Shown piece by piece: positions 1 to 9,406 of a stretch of 27,179 bases of DNA (within the stretch, counting starts at the first letter, position 1; each line of letters opens with the position of its first letter). The stretch is from a virus. A model generated the notes under the pieces. It was given only the letters and a program-made list of their open reading frames with translations, was not told the origin of the DNA and did not search any database. The DNA is taken from IMG/VR virus record IMGVR_UViG_3300030099_004074, positions 1 through 27,179 of that record; one strand, written 5' to 3'. The position numbers and the translations under genes were made by a program.

Positions 1-3000
1 CCTTTTCTGCCTTCAAATATTCTTTGATACATCTGTTCATAGCTATTATAACCTTGATTTGATATTTCATTTTGTATAGATGATATCATGCCTTGCTTTG
101 CATTTTTTGGAAATGGTAATATCAAGCAAGTGTCAATAGTATCATTATCTTTATAATTATATGTTTTAGGTGAATCAGTCGATGGATATGTTTTTGTATC
201 GTCTGGGTGAACTCCAAGATTCCAATTATCCATATAAATTGCTGATTTACTTATAGGTACATAATTTCCAGGCCTTAACTCAAACGTATCAGCTTGTATA
301 AATGTGTGTAAATCTTGTGGACTTAATGTAAATGAAAATGACTCTGCAAATGTTTGAATCATTGAAATATTAGCTAAATCATCTTCATTTAATTCATAGC
401 TCCAATCTGTATCTAATTGTTTTATTATAGGGTCATTATAATCTATAGGGCCTAATAGAGCATTAAATAATAAATTATAAACCTCATAAATTAAACAAGA
501 ATTGTCAAAATTTATATCTAACAATGGCACCATAGGAATACCTGTACCAAAATCAAAATCATAATTGTTACTACCTCCACCATATGGAGCTTCATCTATT
601 AATAAATAATTATCATTTGTAAAAAAGTCTTTTGAACCTTTGTTTGGATTTGGATATACACATGTTCCATTATCTATTGTAGCTAGTGGATTATAATTTT
701 CAGCATTTGGGTCCGTACATCCTGTAATTGGACCTGGTCCAAATTCACATGTGCCATCATCTATATTAGCTGCAGGATTATAATTTAAGGCAGATTCATT
801 TGTACATCCAGTGACATCATAATTACAACTACCATCATCTATGGTAGCAGCTTCGTTATAGTTGTTAGCAGATGGATTTGTGCATCCATAAATTTCAAAC
901 TGGTCTTGATTAAAAGTCATATCATGTAACTGGGTTGCCTTTAGTTTCACTTTATCAAGGCCATAAGTAATGTCATGTATTACAAACATTGGATAAATTT
1001 GCTGTCCATTTCTAATTACAGGTCCATCTGTACTCAAACCAGTAATAGTTATATTTTCACCATAAGGTTTTTCCCCATCCAATGTTTCCAAATCTTGAAA
1101 AGCTATTATACTGCCCAGTTCCAGTTTAACAAACTTTGCAGGTAGCTCTAAAATTACGATATTGTGTTGATTGTAATTCCACATTAAATGATTTTGTCTT
1201 TGTAGTAATGCCGTATTTTCATCTGCTACATGCAAGCTAGATATTGTTTTTTTATAAACTTCTTTAGATTCATCTGTCAAATCGCCATAAATGCTTTCAT
1301 CGGTATAATCAAATACCTCATCAAAAGATAAATACCCTGTTTCTGCTAAAAATATTTTTCTTCCAGGTTCATACCTATATTGATAATTTACCTCTAATGT
1401 AACATCTTCTATGGGAGTTCTGTCAAATGAAACTTTTAATATTTCACCTCTTTTAAATATATAATCAACATCTGTTATCTGATATGACTGTTTTATTGAT
1501 TTAAATTTTAAAATATTGTTTTCATTGAAATAATAATAATATTCTGTATCTGTCAAAAGAGTTGATAAAAGAGAATTAAATGGTACTGGCCTATCAATAT
1601 AACACCTAGTATTATATGTATTTGGATTGTTTGTAGAAAATGTATCTATATACTCTAAATATCCTAATTCTAAATTACTTAATGAAAAATTTTGACCAAT
1701 AACCTCATTGTGCATTATATCTCTAATTTGATTTATAGGACTATTGTCATTATTTGATATTGTTTTTCTTCCTTTAACTCCATTTACGTAAAACTGTTTA
1801 CCATGGACCCCTGGCATATATGCTACAGCTTCAACCTCAAAATCAATTATTTCTATATTTATAGGCTGTGTAATATTCCATATTTGACCTTCTGCATAAT
1901 CATTACCAGCATGTATACCATATGAAAATTGAAAATTTGGTAGTGTCGCATCAGTGTACTGTGCAACCCAAACACCAGCGCTATCTAAAACTCCTTGTAT
2001 ATAATCTTGTGCATCCCCTGGTGGAATATTAATAAGTTCTCCACACCCCCAATGCTGTGGTGTAATTTCTAGTTCTATGGCAGGCCATGGATTATCTACC
2101 CATGAACCTAAAAACTTATTAACGGTATATATATATTCACCTGTATATCTTTCGTTTTCAAAAGTTGGTATTGTGTCTGCATAAACACCACCATTTTCAT
2201 TAAATATAGGATTTTCACCTTCCCCTACAAAAGAACCAGACTGTGCTAAATCAACAAGATTTTCATAATGCGCATACCATGCTTGACCTGATGTATTTTC
2301 TTCAGGATTACCACCACCATTATAAACATCTGCACCCTCATATTGAGTATAATCCCAAGGATTAATCCCTCGCATACCGAATCTTAAACCTCTATATGGT
2401 CCATTTGTTGTTTGTGCTAAAGCTGAATTATGTCCAGTTGATTCTCTTGGTGTCAAAAATGCACTTAACCCATCAGTAGCTAAACCTGCTGTCACCATAC
2501 TTTCAATATTAGATAAAATTGGATTTGATTGGCTTTCTGTGCCTATTTCTGATATTTTAATTTTATATTTTACTCTTACCCCATTAGCTAGTGTGCTAGC
2601 CAGTCCAGCAATAGGAATTATTACAGAATACCCCTCTCTTCTACAAGAAAATGTACCAACTTGACCATTCTGTGAATCATAATGATATATAGCAAAATCA
2701 CCAATTTCGTTTGGATTACTACCCAATAAATCAACAATACCACCAATCATTTGAGGACCCTCGTAAGACATACTTAAATTAAGTGGAGCATCCCATTTAA
2801 TAGTTTTGTTTTGGTCCCACTCCTGGTCTACAAGTAATACGTCTGCTTTTTTCACATCTTCCCAAAAAGGATTATCCTCTCTAAAACCATAACCCTTTCT
2901 GATATGAGGATGCTGTTCCTTTCTGTGTCGATTTGGGTCCTGAACAACATCATCTCTTTGTATTAGATTAGAAAATTGCACACCTGGCAAAACTTGATAA

Positions 3001-4100
3001 GTTCCTTGCAGTAATTGTTGTAATTGGTCTGCATTTAAATCATAATCATCAGTTCCGATATATGATTCTGCCAATGACCTAGAAAATGAAAAAAGCTGCA
3101 ATCCTTCCCCATACAATAATCCTGAATATATATAAAAATATTGTACAGCTCCCTTCATGTCTACCACTTCCTCACTATCTATGCCATCTTCTACTCCAAA
3201 CTGTGGTATCTGTGTATATGCAAAACTTTCTGTATCAAGTAAAAATATCCAACTGATTTTTTGATTTTGATTTGGGTCGTTTATAAACTGTGTATTAATT
3301 GTTGGTAAATATTGCTGGAACTCTGAATCCCAATATCTATCAACACGTAAAGCAAAATCCTCATCTAAATTAAAAGGTACCATATCTTGGCCAAAATCTC
3401 CATATATAATAGGTGAGTATTTACCTCTTTGATTTGACCTATATATACCTTCTGATGGAAATTTATATCCTGATGGTATATCAGCATCATTTAATATTTG
3501 TTTTGTTAATAATGCCTCTGCTTTGTCCTCTAATGTTATTGATACGGTATCCCTATTATGTTTAAATCTGGTAATTTTTCTCTGTGTTACTAAACCTGCT
3601 CTTCTTGTATCATCAGATGTTATACCTAAAAAGTCTGTTTGGTTAGTTACTATATATATAGAACACATTTTATTAATAATGTTTTTTTCGTTTAAAACAT
3701 CCATAAATGTTTTACCATTATATAAATAATTTGATAGGTCTAATTGTACTGTTGAGCTTTTAAAATTTTTTTCTACTAAATCAATACTGTTTGAAATGGT
3801 AGGAAATGACTTTAAATATGGTAATGCTCTTTTAACTATTTCTGTATCATCATTACTAGCATGATTAAGCATGTAATCTTCATACGTTTCAAACCTTTGA
3901 CTTGCTACCTCTATTGTATATTCTTTTGGAGCAGTTGATATAAGTAAAAAATTTTTATTTAATGCAGTTTCTGGGTCATTGTCATATAATGGTATATATC
4001 TATTTGGTTGAGGTCCAAACGTGTGCTCTGATATTACTAATACAATATCTAGTGCAGGATTATTTTCTAATGTTTTTTCAAAGGTTGGTGTTAATATCAT
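1..4100 (-). CDS. Giant tail-tip / central hub protein, C-terminus outside window
   Basis: An uninterrupted minus-strand frame runs from an ATG at 4098-4100 to the window edge, 1366 codons with no stop; I checked every row. It starts three bases after the tape-measure stop, the usual place for the distal tail or tail-tip hub of long-tailed phages. The first ~230 residues (segments such as VQLDLSNYLYNG and DTVSITLEDKAEALL) look like a hub beta-domain. The middle is beta-rich, aromatic and Asn/Gly-rich. Residues 1072-1147 hold three copies of a 21-residue Cys/Asp repeat, followed by more than 200 further residues before the edge. By position and size it should form the tail tip and probably carry receptor contacts; no catalytic motif was recognised. 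Ribosome binding is weak, so translational coupling to the tape-measure gene is likely. Tail location is well supported, exact role is inference. Confidence 0.72.
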   Translation of the reverse strand, partial: MILTPTFEKTLENNPALDIVLVISEHTFGPQPNRYIPLYDNDPETALNKNFLLISTAPKEYTIEVASQRFETYEDYMLNHASNDDTEIVKRALPYLKSFPTISNSIDLVEKNFKSSTVQLDLSNYLYNGKTFMDVLNEKNIINKMCSIYIVTNQTDFLGITSDDTRRAGLVTQRKITRFKHNRDTVSITLEDKAEALLTKQILNDADIPSGYKFPSEGIYRSNQRGKYSPIIYGDFGQDMVPFNLDEDFALRVDRYWDSEFQQYLPTINTQFINDPNQNQKISWIFLLDTESFAYTQIPQFGVEDGIDSEEVVDMKGAVQYFYIYSGLLYGEGLQLFSFSRSLAESYIGTDDYDLNADQLQQLLQGTYQVLPGVQFSNLIQRDDVVQDPNRHRKEQHPHIRKGYGFREDNPFWEDVKKADVLLVDQEWDQNKTIKWDAPLNLSMSYEGPQMIGGIVDLLGSNPNEIGDFAIYHYDSQNGQVGTFSCRREGYSVIIPIAGLASTLANGVRVKYKIKISEIGTESQSNPILSNIESMVTAGLATDGLSAFLTPRESTGHNSALAQTTNGPYRGLRFGMRGINPWDYTQYEGADVYNGGGNPEENTSGQAWYAHYENLVDLAQSGSFVGEGENPIFNENGGVYADTIPTFENERYTGEYIYTVNKFLGSWVDNPWPAIELEITPQHWGCGELINIPPGDAQDYIQGVLDSAGVWVAQYTDATLPNFQFSYGIHAGNDYAEGQIWNITQPINIEIIDFEVEAVAYMPGVHGKQFYVNGVKGRKTISNNDNSPINQIRDIMHNEVIGQNFSLSNLELGYLEYIDTFSTNNPNTYNTRCYIDRPVPFNSLLSTLLTDTEYYYYFNENNILKFKSIKQSYQITDVDYIFKRGEILKVSFDRTPIEDVTLEVNYQYRYEPGRKIFLAETGYLSFDEVFDYTDESIYGDLTDESKEVYKKTISSLHVADENTALLQRQNHLMWNYNQHNIVILELPAKFVKLELGSIIAFQDLETLDGEKPYGENITITGLSTDGPVIRNGQQIYPMFVIHDITYGLDKVKLKATQLHDMTFNQDQFEIYGCTNPSANNYNEAATIDDGSCNYDVTGCTNESALNYNPAANIDDGTCEFGPGPITGCTDPNAENYNPLATIDNGTCVYPNPNKGSKDFFTNDNYLLIDEAPYGGGSNNYDFDFGTGIPMVPLLDINFDNSCLIYEVYNLLFNALLGPIDYNDPIIKQLDTDWSYELNEDDLANISMIQTFAESFSFTLSPQDLHTFIQADTFELRPGNYVPISKSAIYMDNWNLGVHPDDTKTYPSTDSPKTYNYKDNDTIDTCLILPFPKNAKQGMISSIQNEISNQGYNSYEQMYQRIFEGRK
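660..887 (-). repeat. Three 21-residue GCT-NYN-A-IDDG-C protein repeats
   Basis: Inside the tail-tip protein, residues 1072-1092, 1098-1118 and 1127-1147 fit one pattern: G-C-T-[ND]-x-x-A-x-N-Y-N-x-x-A-x-I-D-[DN]-G-[ST]-C. Each copy is exactly 21 residues, with linkers of 5 and 8 residues. The copies have diverged at DNA level, so this is an old protein repeat and not a recent duplication. Each unit starts and ends with cysteine and has an Asp-rich turn, which suggests a small disulfide-closed, perhaps calcium-binding module. Similar units are known to me from surface proteins of marine Bacteroidota and other marine genomes; that comparison is from memory. Confidence 0.9.
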
Positions 4101-4103
4101 AAT

Positions 4104-7100
4104 TTAACCAATTAAACTGTATAGTCTTCTGTGTGATTTAGGTAAAACATGATGTCCTTTTCTAACCCCTTCTCTTATAGCTGGTATAAGTACATCAATA
4201 ACATGCTCATCAACCAGTGGAGCCTCTACTTTAACTTCCACATTTACAGTATTTCCAGCACCCCCACCGTTATTCATATTATCAAACATTTGTCTTCCAA
4301 ATGTATCTACGGCTGACCTGTTCATAACAAACTCACCACCTTCAAGCTCTGCAGGCACACCACCCTGTGAATGACTTGGACCTTGCACATATCCACCATC
4401 TTGAAATGATGTGGTAAAACTTGTCCCTGTGGTTGTCATTTGTGGATTTACTTGTTGTACTTTTGCGCTTTGTAATTTTTGTATCTGATTATCCAGGTTT
4501 TTAAGTTGAACAGCACCATTAGCTGCTACAGTTGCAGCTATTCCTACACCTGCAGGAAATCCAGCTTCGTATGCTCTGGCCATACCTGTTAGGATACCTG
4601 CCTTTGCAATAAATTTCATCTGCTTGATGGCATCTATTCTAGTCTTTTTAGATTCTTTTTCGTTGCCTGCAATAGATTGTAAATAGGTACCTGCTGCGCC
4701 CATTAACGCATTAGCTACATTTACTGCCATCATTACTCTTTGCTTGTTGTAAAATCTATCTATATCTTTTTTCTTTTCATGAAAATCTTTATGACCTTCT
4801 AGCTCTTTTAATTGCAGCTCATGTTCTGCATTTAGCCTTGCAAGTTCATTTGTATTTGTTTGCTCCATAAAACTTTGATGAAACTCATCTGCAAATTGAT
4901 GCTGTAACTCTGCTTGTTCTGCAGCAAATTCTTTATCAAATACCATTTTTATTGCCACCTCAGGTGACATGCCTTGCTCATCTATAAATTGTTGTATTGC
5001 ATCAATCTGTTCGCTTGTTATATCTGGCATGTTAAACGCCAGGTTTAATGCAAGTTTATCACCTACTCCCATATCTGTAAGTCTTGTAAGATTATCTTGT
5101 ATTTGTTGAATTGTATTCTCATCAAAATTTACATCAAATGCTAAATTTACTGCCTGCTCTGGGTCTATACCGTTAAAAGCTGCTATAATATCTTTTATAT
5201 TTTGTATTGTTGTTTCATTAGTAAGATTGCTATCATCTTGCGCATCTTTCATTATAGCATATTTAATTGCTGTATCTGTTAATGCTTTATTTAATTCTTC
5301 TTTTTGTTCTTGTACTTGCTGGGCATAGAATATTGTTTTTTTACCTTGTCGTTCTTCCTCGGTCCCTGCATTTATAATATTATTTATTATTTCATCTAGT
5401 GAGTCACCACGTTTTGCTGAGGCCATAGCAGCCTCTAATTCAGACCTTGTTATATTATCTATAATACCTATGCGCCTGGCTTCAATTAAGGCCAAATCAG
5501 CCTGTTTTTCCTGCTTATCTGTTAATTTTTTATTATGCTTTTCTTCTAGGTCTGTAATTCTTTTTATGCTTTTTTCAAAATCATTTAATAATTCTATTTG
5601 ATTTCTTTCTTCAACGCTAAGATTATTATACGCCTCTATTTTTTCTTGTAATGTTACTATCTGGGTCCTGTCAGATGCAATTTGTGCCTCTGTAGTTTCA
5701 ATTATATTTTTACCCTGCTGCACATTGTTTTTAAATTCTTCAGTTCCTTCGCTAAGACTAGCATTAAAAAAGTTACTAATTTCCGTAACATCTTTTAACT
5801 TTTCACCCATCTGACCTGCTACACTTGAGTTTCTAGCTGCAGCATTAGCCGTTTTATTTAGTTCTTCTCCTACTAGGCTTAAAAATTTATTTAATTCATC
5901 TAAATTATCAGCCAAAGTCCCTTCACCAATAGACTTATCTATTGCATCAGTAGATTTTTTTAATTCTTTATTGCTACCAGCATAATTAGTTGAAAATTGT
6001 ATTAAACCTTTTAAATCTTTTACACGTGAATTATATTGATTTGCTAAATTATCTTCAGATTTTAATAATTGCTCGTTTGATTTAATATTGGCTTCATATG
6101 CTTTTATTTGTTTTTTAGCAGCATCCACGCTGTCTGAGGTTAAATTGTTAATATCTATAGTAGACTTTGACAAATCTACCTGAGATATACTCAAACCACT
6201 TTGTGCAGATTTTAATTTTTGCAGCTCTTTTGAATAATCTTTAGTAATTTCTGTTCCATCTTCTGCTGAATTATACCATTTTATTAAAGCTCCTGCTGCA
6301 AGAGCTGCACCTACAGCTAATGCTCCCCATGGTGTTGTTGCAAGCGTTAAATTAAAGCTAATGGTGGCCGTTCTTGCAAACTTCATTGCTGCTGTATATC
6401 CACCAATTAATGCTGGCAAACCTTTCCAAACTCCTGCAAATACGCCTAATTGTACTATATATCTTTTTATATCTTCTATGTCTGTTTCAGATATAAACTC
6501 TGTCATAGCTTGCACTGCAGACCTTAAATCATCTTTAAACTCATCAAATACATCTAACGCTAGACCTTCCAGGGCTGAATTAAATTTATCTAAGTCGCCC
6601 TGTAGAGAATCCATCATAATGCGTTGTTGTTCTTGTGCAAATCCTAATCCACCAAATGCCTCAGATGATTCATTCAATACATCTGTTAAATCTTCTACGT
6701 TGCCTATATTGTCAAATAAAACTTTAAATCCTGCTACGGCTCTTTTGCCTACTAATGCTGCGCCTTCACCTACAGGGTCAAATCCTTCTTTTCTTAGCTT
6801 GTCAAAAGCTATTGCCATTTCCTCTGCACTTTTAACAGGGCCACCTAATTTTTTCGCCAGCTTAGAGCCTTCTGTCCCCATCTCTAACATTATTTTTCTA
6901 AGCTGCGTTCCTGCCATTGAACCTGTAATAGCATTATCATGCAGCTTTCCAAGCATTGCAACAGACTCTTCTAAACTAAATCCTAAACCAGATGCAACAG
7001 GTGCCACGTATGTCAATGAATCGCCCAGAGTAGTCATATTTAAAGCAGAGCTTGCAGTTGCTGCTGCAAATATATCTGTAACGTGTGCTGCCTCAGCCGT

Positions 7101-7568
7101 TTCTAATTGAAACGCTTTCATTGTACTCCCCACCTGCATTGCTGATTCGCCAAGTTCTTGGCCTGTTGCATATGCTAGGGCCTGAGTAGCCTCTGTCATT
7201 CCTATTATTTCATCAGTTCTAAATCCTAATCGTGCAAAATTTTCCTGTAGCTCTGCTATTTCTGATGCAGTGTTTGCTGTAGATGCACCCAAATCTCGTG
7301 CCTGCTGAGATAGAGTTTTTAGCTCGTTAGCAGATGCTCCAGATACAGCTTGTACCCTTTTCATCTGCGCTTCAAAGTCTTTTCCAATTCCTACTACTTT
7401 AGATATAGCAACGCCAGCAACGGCAAATCCTGCCATCGTAGCCATGAGGCCCTTAAATGACCGTTCTGTGGTTTTTACTTGGGTGTCCAGGCCTGCAAGT
7501 TCTGCCTGTGATAATTTAACCCCTTTGGTTTTTAGTAGTATTTGGAGTTGTTGTCTATCTATCGCCAT
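4104..7568 (-). CDS. Tail tape measure protein (TP901-1 core type)
   Basis: This 1154-aa protein sets tail length and helps DNA passage. Residues about 60-230 carry the TP901-type core: a segment on ejectosome-like helices (FEAQMKRVQAVSGAS, then ARDLGASTANTASEIAEL, then SALNMTTLGDSLTYVAP and GSMAGTQLRKIM). Hydrophobic stretches lie near residues 40-60 and 375-430, and long Gln/Lys/Glu-rich coiled coils follow. The C-terminus has the typical motif GGYVQGPSHSQGGVPAELEG followed by GEFVMNRSAVD. Residues about 791-881 hold three internal repeats. Its ATG overlaps the stop of the upstream chaperone extension (TAATG), with AAGGG seven bases before it. Gene order (tube, chaperone pair, tape measure, tip) is the classic siphovirus order. 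No lytic transglycosylase or peptidase domain was noticed. Confidence 0.95.
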   Translation of the reverse strand: MAIDRQQLQILLKTKGVKLSQAELAGLDTQVKTTERSFKGLMATMAGFAVAGVAISKVVGIGKDFEAQMKRVQAVSGASANELKTLSQQARDLGASTANTASEIAELQENFARLGFRTDEIIGMTEATQALAYATGQELGESAMQVGSTMKAFQLETAEAAHVTDIFAAATASSALNMTTLGDSLTYVAPVASGLGFSLEESVAMLGKLHDNAITGSMAGTQLRKIMLEMGTEGSKLAKKLGGPVKSAEEMAIAFDKLRKEGFDPVGEGAALVGKRAVAGFKVLFDNIGNVEDLTDVLNESSEAFGGLGFAQEQQRIMMDSLQGDLDKFNSALEGLALDVFDEFKDDLRSAVQAMTEFISETDIEDIKRYIVQLGVFAGVWKGLPALIGGYTAAMKFARTATISFNLTLATTPWGALAVGAALAAGALIKWYNSAEDGTEITKDYSKELQKLKSAQSGLSISQVDLSKSTIDINNLTSDSVDAAKKQIKAYEANIKSNEQLLKSEDNLANQYNSRVKDLKGLIQFSTNYAGSNKELKKSTDAIDKSIGEGTLADNLDELNKFLSLVGEELNKTANAAARNSSVAGQMGEKLKDVTEISNFFNASLSEGTEEFKNNVQQGKNIIETTEAQIASDRTQIVTLQEKIEAYNNLSVEERNQIELLNDFEKSIKRITDLEEKHNKKLTDKQEKQADLALIEARRIGIIDNITRSELEAAMASAKRGDSLDEIINNIINAGTEEERQGKKTIFYAQQVQEQKEELNKALTDTAIKYAIMKDAQDDSNLTNETTIQNIKDIIAAFNGIDPEQAVNLAFDVNFDENTIQQIQDNLTRLTDMGVGDKLALNLAFNMPDITSEQIDAIQQFIDEQGMSPEVAIKMVFDKEFAAEQAELQHQFADEFHQSFMEQTNTNELARLNAEHELQLKELEGHKDFHEKKKDIDRFYNKQRVMMAVNVANALMGAAGTYLQSIAGNEKESKKTRIDAIKQMKFIAKAGILTGMARAYEAGFPAGVGIAATVAANGAVQLKNLDNQIQKLQSAKVQQVNPQMTTTGTSFTTSFQDGGYVQGPSHSQGGVPAELEGGEFVMNRSAVDTFGRQMFDNMNNGGGAGNTVNVEVKVEAPLVDEHVIDVLIPAIREGVRKGHHVLPKSHRRLYSLIG
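4926..5198 (-). repeat. Three degenerate ~30-residue repeats in tape measure
   Basis: Residues about 791-881 of the tape measure contain three units with the pattern I-x-x-I followed, 12-20 residues later, by A-[VLI]-[NK]-[LM]-[AV]-F-[DN]: the tails read AVNLAFDVNF, ALNLAFNMPD and AIKMVFDKEF. The units are similar at protein level only. They may be copies of a helix-strand unit that adjusted tail length. Confidence 0.6.
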
Positions 7569-8035
7569 TAGTTGCCCTTCTTCTTAGCTTTTTTCTTTTG
7601 CTCTTTATCGTACTGCTTTTGTTTTATTTTATTTCTAGTTTGCATCGCATTGTAGATTATAAAATAATAGTCTGTCCATTTTTTTGGCTGGTCCCCATAT
7701 GAGCCTTTATATGGTGCTATTCCAGTTTCTTTGCAGTAGATAAACATATCTATCATCTTTTGCATTTTAGGGTCTATAAAGACGTTTTTACATGCAAAAA
7801 AGGGTAATGAGTGATACATATCTTCAGCTATATCACCATTACCCTGGGAGTTGCGTTTTAAATCTTCTTCAAGCATAGCATAATATTTCCAGACATCATC
7901 TACATTGTTAAATGTAACTTTAGGATATTTTTTATTCTTGTCTAATATTATACTTTTTACGGTGTATGGAAATTTATGTAGCCTGCAACCCATACACACA
8001 CCATCAATTAAGACGTTGAGGGTGAGGCTGGCTGC
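7568..8035 (-). CDS. Tail assembly chaperone, -1 frameshift extension (GT-like)
   Basis: This frame encodes 155 residues and is open across the slippery heptamer at 8035-8041. I see no independent start: the only initiator-like codons are a GTG at 7999 and an ATG at 7993, neither with a Shine-Dalgarno sequence, and the frame is the -1 frame of the upstream gene. A -1 shift would give a fusion of about 256 residues (101 from the upstream gene plus 155). This matches lambda gpG/gpGT, in which a minority product carries a T domain that binds the tape measure. The domain is rich in Lys, Tyr and Phe (DVWKYYAMLEEDLKR; KKWTDYYFIIYNAM) and ends in a basic tail, KEQKKKAKKKGN. It lies directly between the chaperone and tape-measure genes, where such extensions sit. 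Confidence 0.8.
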   Translation of the reverse strand, partial: AASLTLNVLIDGVCMGCRLHKFPYTVKSIILDKNKKYPKVTFNNVDDVWKYYAMLEEDLKRNSQGNGDIAEDMYHSLPFFACKNVFIDPKMQKMIDMFIYCKETGIAPYKGSYGDQPKKWTDYYFIIYNAMQTRNKIKQKQYDKEQKKKAKKKGN

Positions 8036-8337
8036 TTTTTTCTTGTAACTACTTGAGCTGCTTGAATTAAATCAGATGCTTCCTGTTTATCTTCATCTGT
8101 TAATTGTTTAAGCGCAGAATCTGGTGGCATTTCACCATTAACTGCTTTCCAATCACCTATTCCTGACAGTCCTGCTCTTAGCCATTTAGTTCTTGTTTTA
8201 TTAACATTTTTTATGCTTGATGGCTGCCCATCTGCAAAAGTAATGTCTATAGAATCCCTGCAATCATCCATTTCATCTATAGACATATCTTTAATAGTAA
8301 TAGTTATACCACTTTTTAAGGTTTTTATTTCTGCCAT
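8008..8337 (-). CDS. Tail assembly chaperone (G-like)
   Basis: A 109-aa protein starting at an ATG with GAGGGA seven bases upstream. It lies between the tail tube and tape measure genes, has the typical length for gpG-like chaperones, and ends just after a slippery heptamer that lets ribosomes continue in the -1 frame. The N-terminal half is beta-like (IKTLKSGITITIKDMSIDEM), followed by a helical part and a Pro/Ser tail (KKQPASPSTS). It should coat the tape measure before tube polymerisation. Sequence similarity to a named family was not recognised; the call rests on position, length and the frameshift. Confidence 0.8.
   Translation of the reverse strand: MAEIKTLKSGITITIKDMSIDEMDDCRDSIDITFADGQPSSIKNVNKTRTKWLRAGLSGIGDWKAVNGEMPPDSALKQLTDEDKQEASDLIQAAQVVTRKKQPASPSTS
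8035..8041 (-). promoter_or_regulatory. Programmed -1 frameshift slippery site A AAA AAG
   Basis: On the coding strand the upstream gene reads AGA AAA AAG CAG here, so the heptamer A AAA AAG is exactly in the X XXY YYZ register used for -1 slippage. The zero frame stops 24 bases further on (8008-8010), and the -1 frame is open from 8071 through 7568. No stem-loop was folded by hand downstream. Confidence 0.85.
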
Positions 8338-8349
8338 TTTATCCCTCGT

Positions 8350-9393
8350 TTATGTTATCTTTAAATCAATTAATGCACCTGCACCTTCTGCAGTTCCAAT
8401 AAATGGTAGTTCAATATACACTCCATCTTCTGCAGCATAATCTTTATTGTATCCTGTGAATTTAGCTGCTGGTATACCAATAAAGCATGTGGCAGCACCT
8501 ACTGCAGCATCTCCAAAGATTATAGCTGTCGATGTACCATTTAGCCAGTTATCTAATAATCCTCGTGAGTTATCGTCATATTTAACTGTCATTGAACCTT
8601 CAACAGTTATATTTCCTGCCCTCACATAGGCATCTGGCTGTCCAAATACTGTTCCTGTTGAACCTGGTGCAGCCTCGGCAATACCTTGATGTCCTGCTCT
8701 TGCTACTGGGTTTGTAATGGTTACAGAAAATGATTTACATATAACTGCGTTTCCACCTATAGAAACATTATCCATTTCAAATATGTTTTGATGACCACCA
8801 TAGGATGAAACTTCTGTATCAGCAATAGTTATGCTAGAGTTATCATATTGAATGGGTCTATAGCCACCAAAAAAAGTTCCTGATGTTGTTAGTTTACCAC
8901 CATTGGTCCCTGCATCCATTGATAATGTTAGTGAATCGCAAATTGCGCTATACATATACCTACCTTTAGCTGCATCTGGATTTTGAATTTGTAGAGCTAA
9001 ATCAAAATTATTAGCAGCATTGTATGAATATGAATTTGTTGCTGCTGTGCCTGCAACAGCTACTGCGCCAGTTACGTCTGCTACCTCTATATTACTTGTC
9101 AATAGCGCATGGAGCAAACCTTCATTTTCTGGTATATAGTTATCCCATCCCCATGTGTATGAACCCCCTGCAGTATTTGTAGCAGAATGAGATGTTACGT
9201 AATCTGTTGGCCTTAATACTCTTTGCCCTAATCGTTGTATTTGCGTGGAGTTATCTGCCCCACTAAAATCTATATCGTTTACAGTATCTAGTCGCATGTG
9301 ATACATTGTACCTGCCACCGTTGCAATTCCGAAATTGCTTGTGTGGAGTCCTACTGCGACCTTATACTCTCTTCCTGAATATGTTACAGCCAT
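8350..9393 (-). CDS. Major tail tube protein
   Basis: A 347-aa beta-rich, Gly/Ala/Thr-rich protein starting after a strong AAAGGGG ribosome site. It lies upstream of the chaperone pair and tape measure, where the tail tube subunit belongs, and its composition fits an abundant virion protein. Features: N-terminal GREYKVAVGLHTSNFGIATV, a central SLTMDAGTNGGKLTTSGTFFGG-like strand pair near residues 153-175, and a C-terminal VYIELPFIGTAEGAGALIDL strand. It is longer than minimal tube proteins (about 150-250 aa), so one part may be an outward Ig-like or decoration domain. Sheath is an unlikely alternative because no separate tube gene is present. Confidence 0.72.
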   Translation of the reverse strand: MAVTYSGREYKVAVGLHTSNFGIATVAGTMYHMRLDTVNDIDFSGADNSTQIQRLGQRVLRPTDYVTSHSATNTAGGSYTWGWDNYIPENEGLLHALLTSNIEVADVTGAVAVAGTAATNSYSYNAANNFDLALQIQNPDAAKGRYMYSAICDSLTLSMDAGTNGGKLTTSGTFFGGYRPIQYDNSSITIADTEVSSYGGHQNIFEMDNVSIGGNAVICKSFSVTITNPVARAGHQGIAEAAPGSTGTVFGQPDAYVRAGNITVEGSMTVKYDDNSRGLLDNWLNGTSTAIIFGDAAVGAATCFIGIPAAKFTGYNKDYAAEDGVYIELPFIGTAEGAGALIDLKIT

Positions 9394-9406
9394 TTGTTAT
9401 CCCCTT

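Noticed and set aside
6361-7110. Long plus-strand frame (249 codons) opposite the tape measure
   Set aside because: Antisense to a well-supported gene, Pro/Ser/Asn-rich composition of a mirrored frame, no ribosome site.
7993-7999. GTG or ATG start for the second chaperone ORF
   Set aside because: No ribosome site; slippery heptamer and -1 frame continuity explain its translation better.
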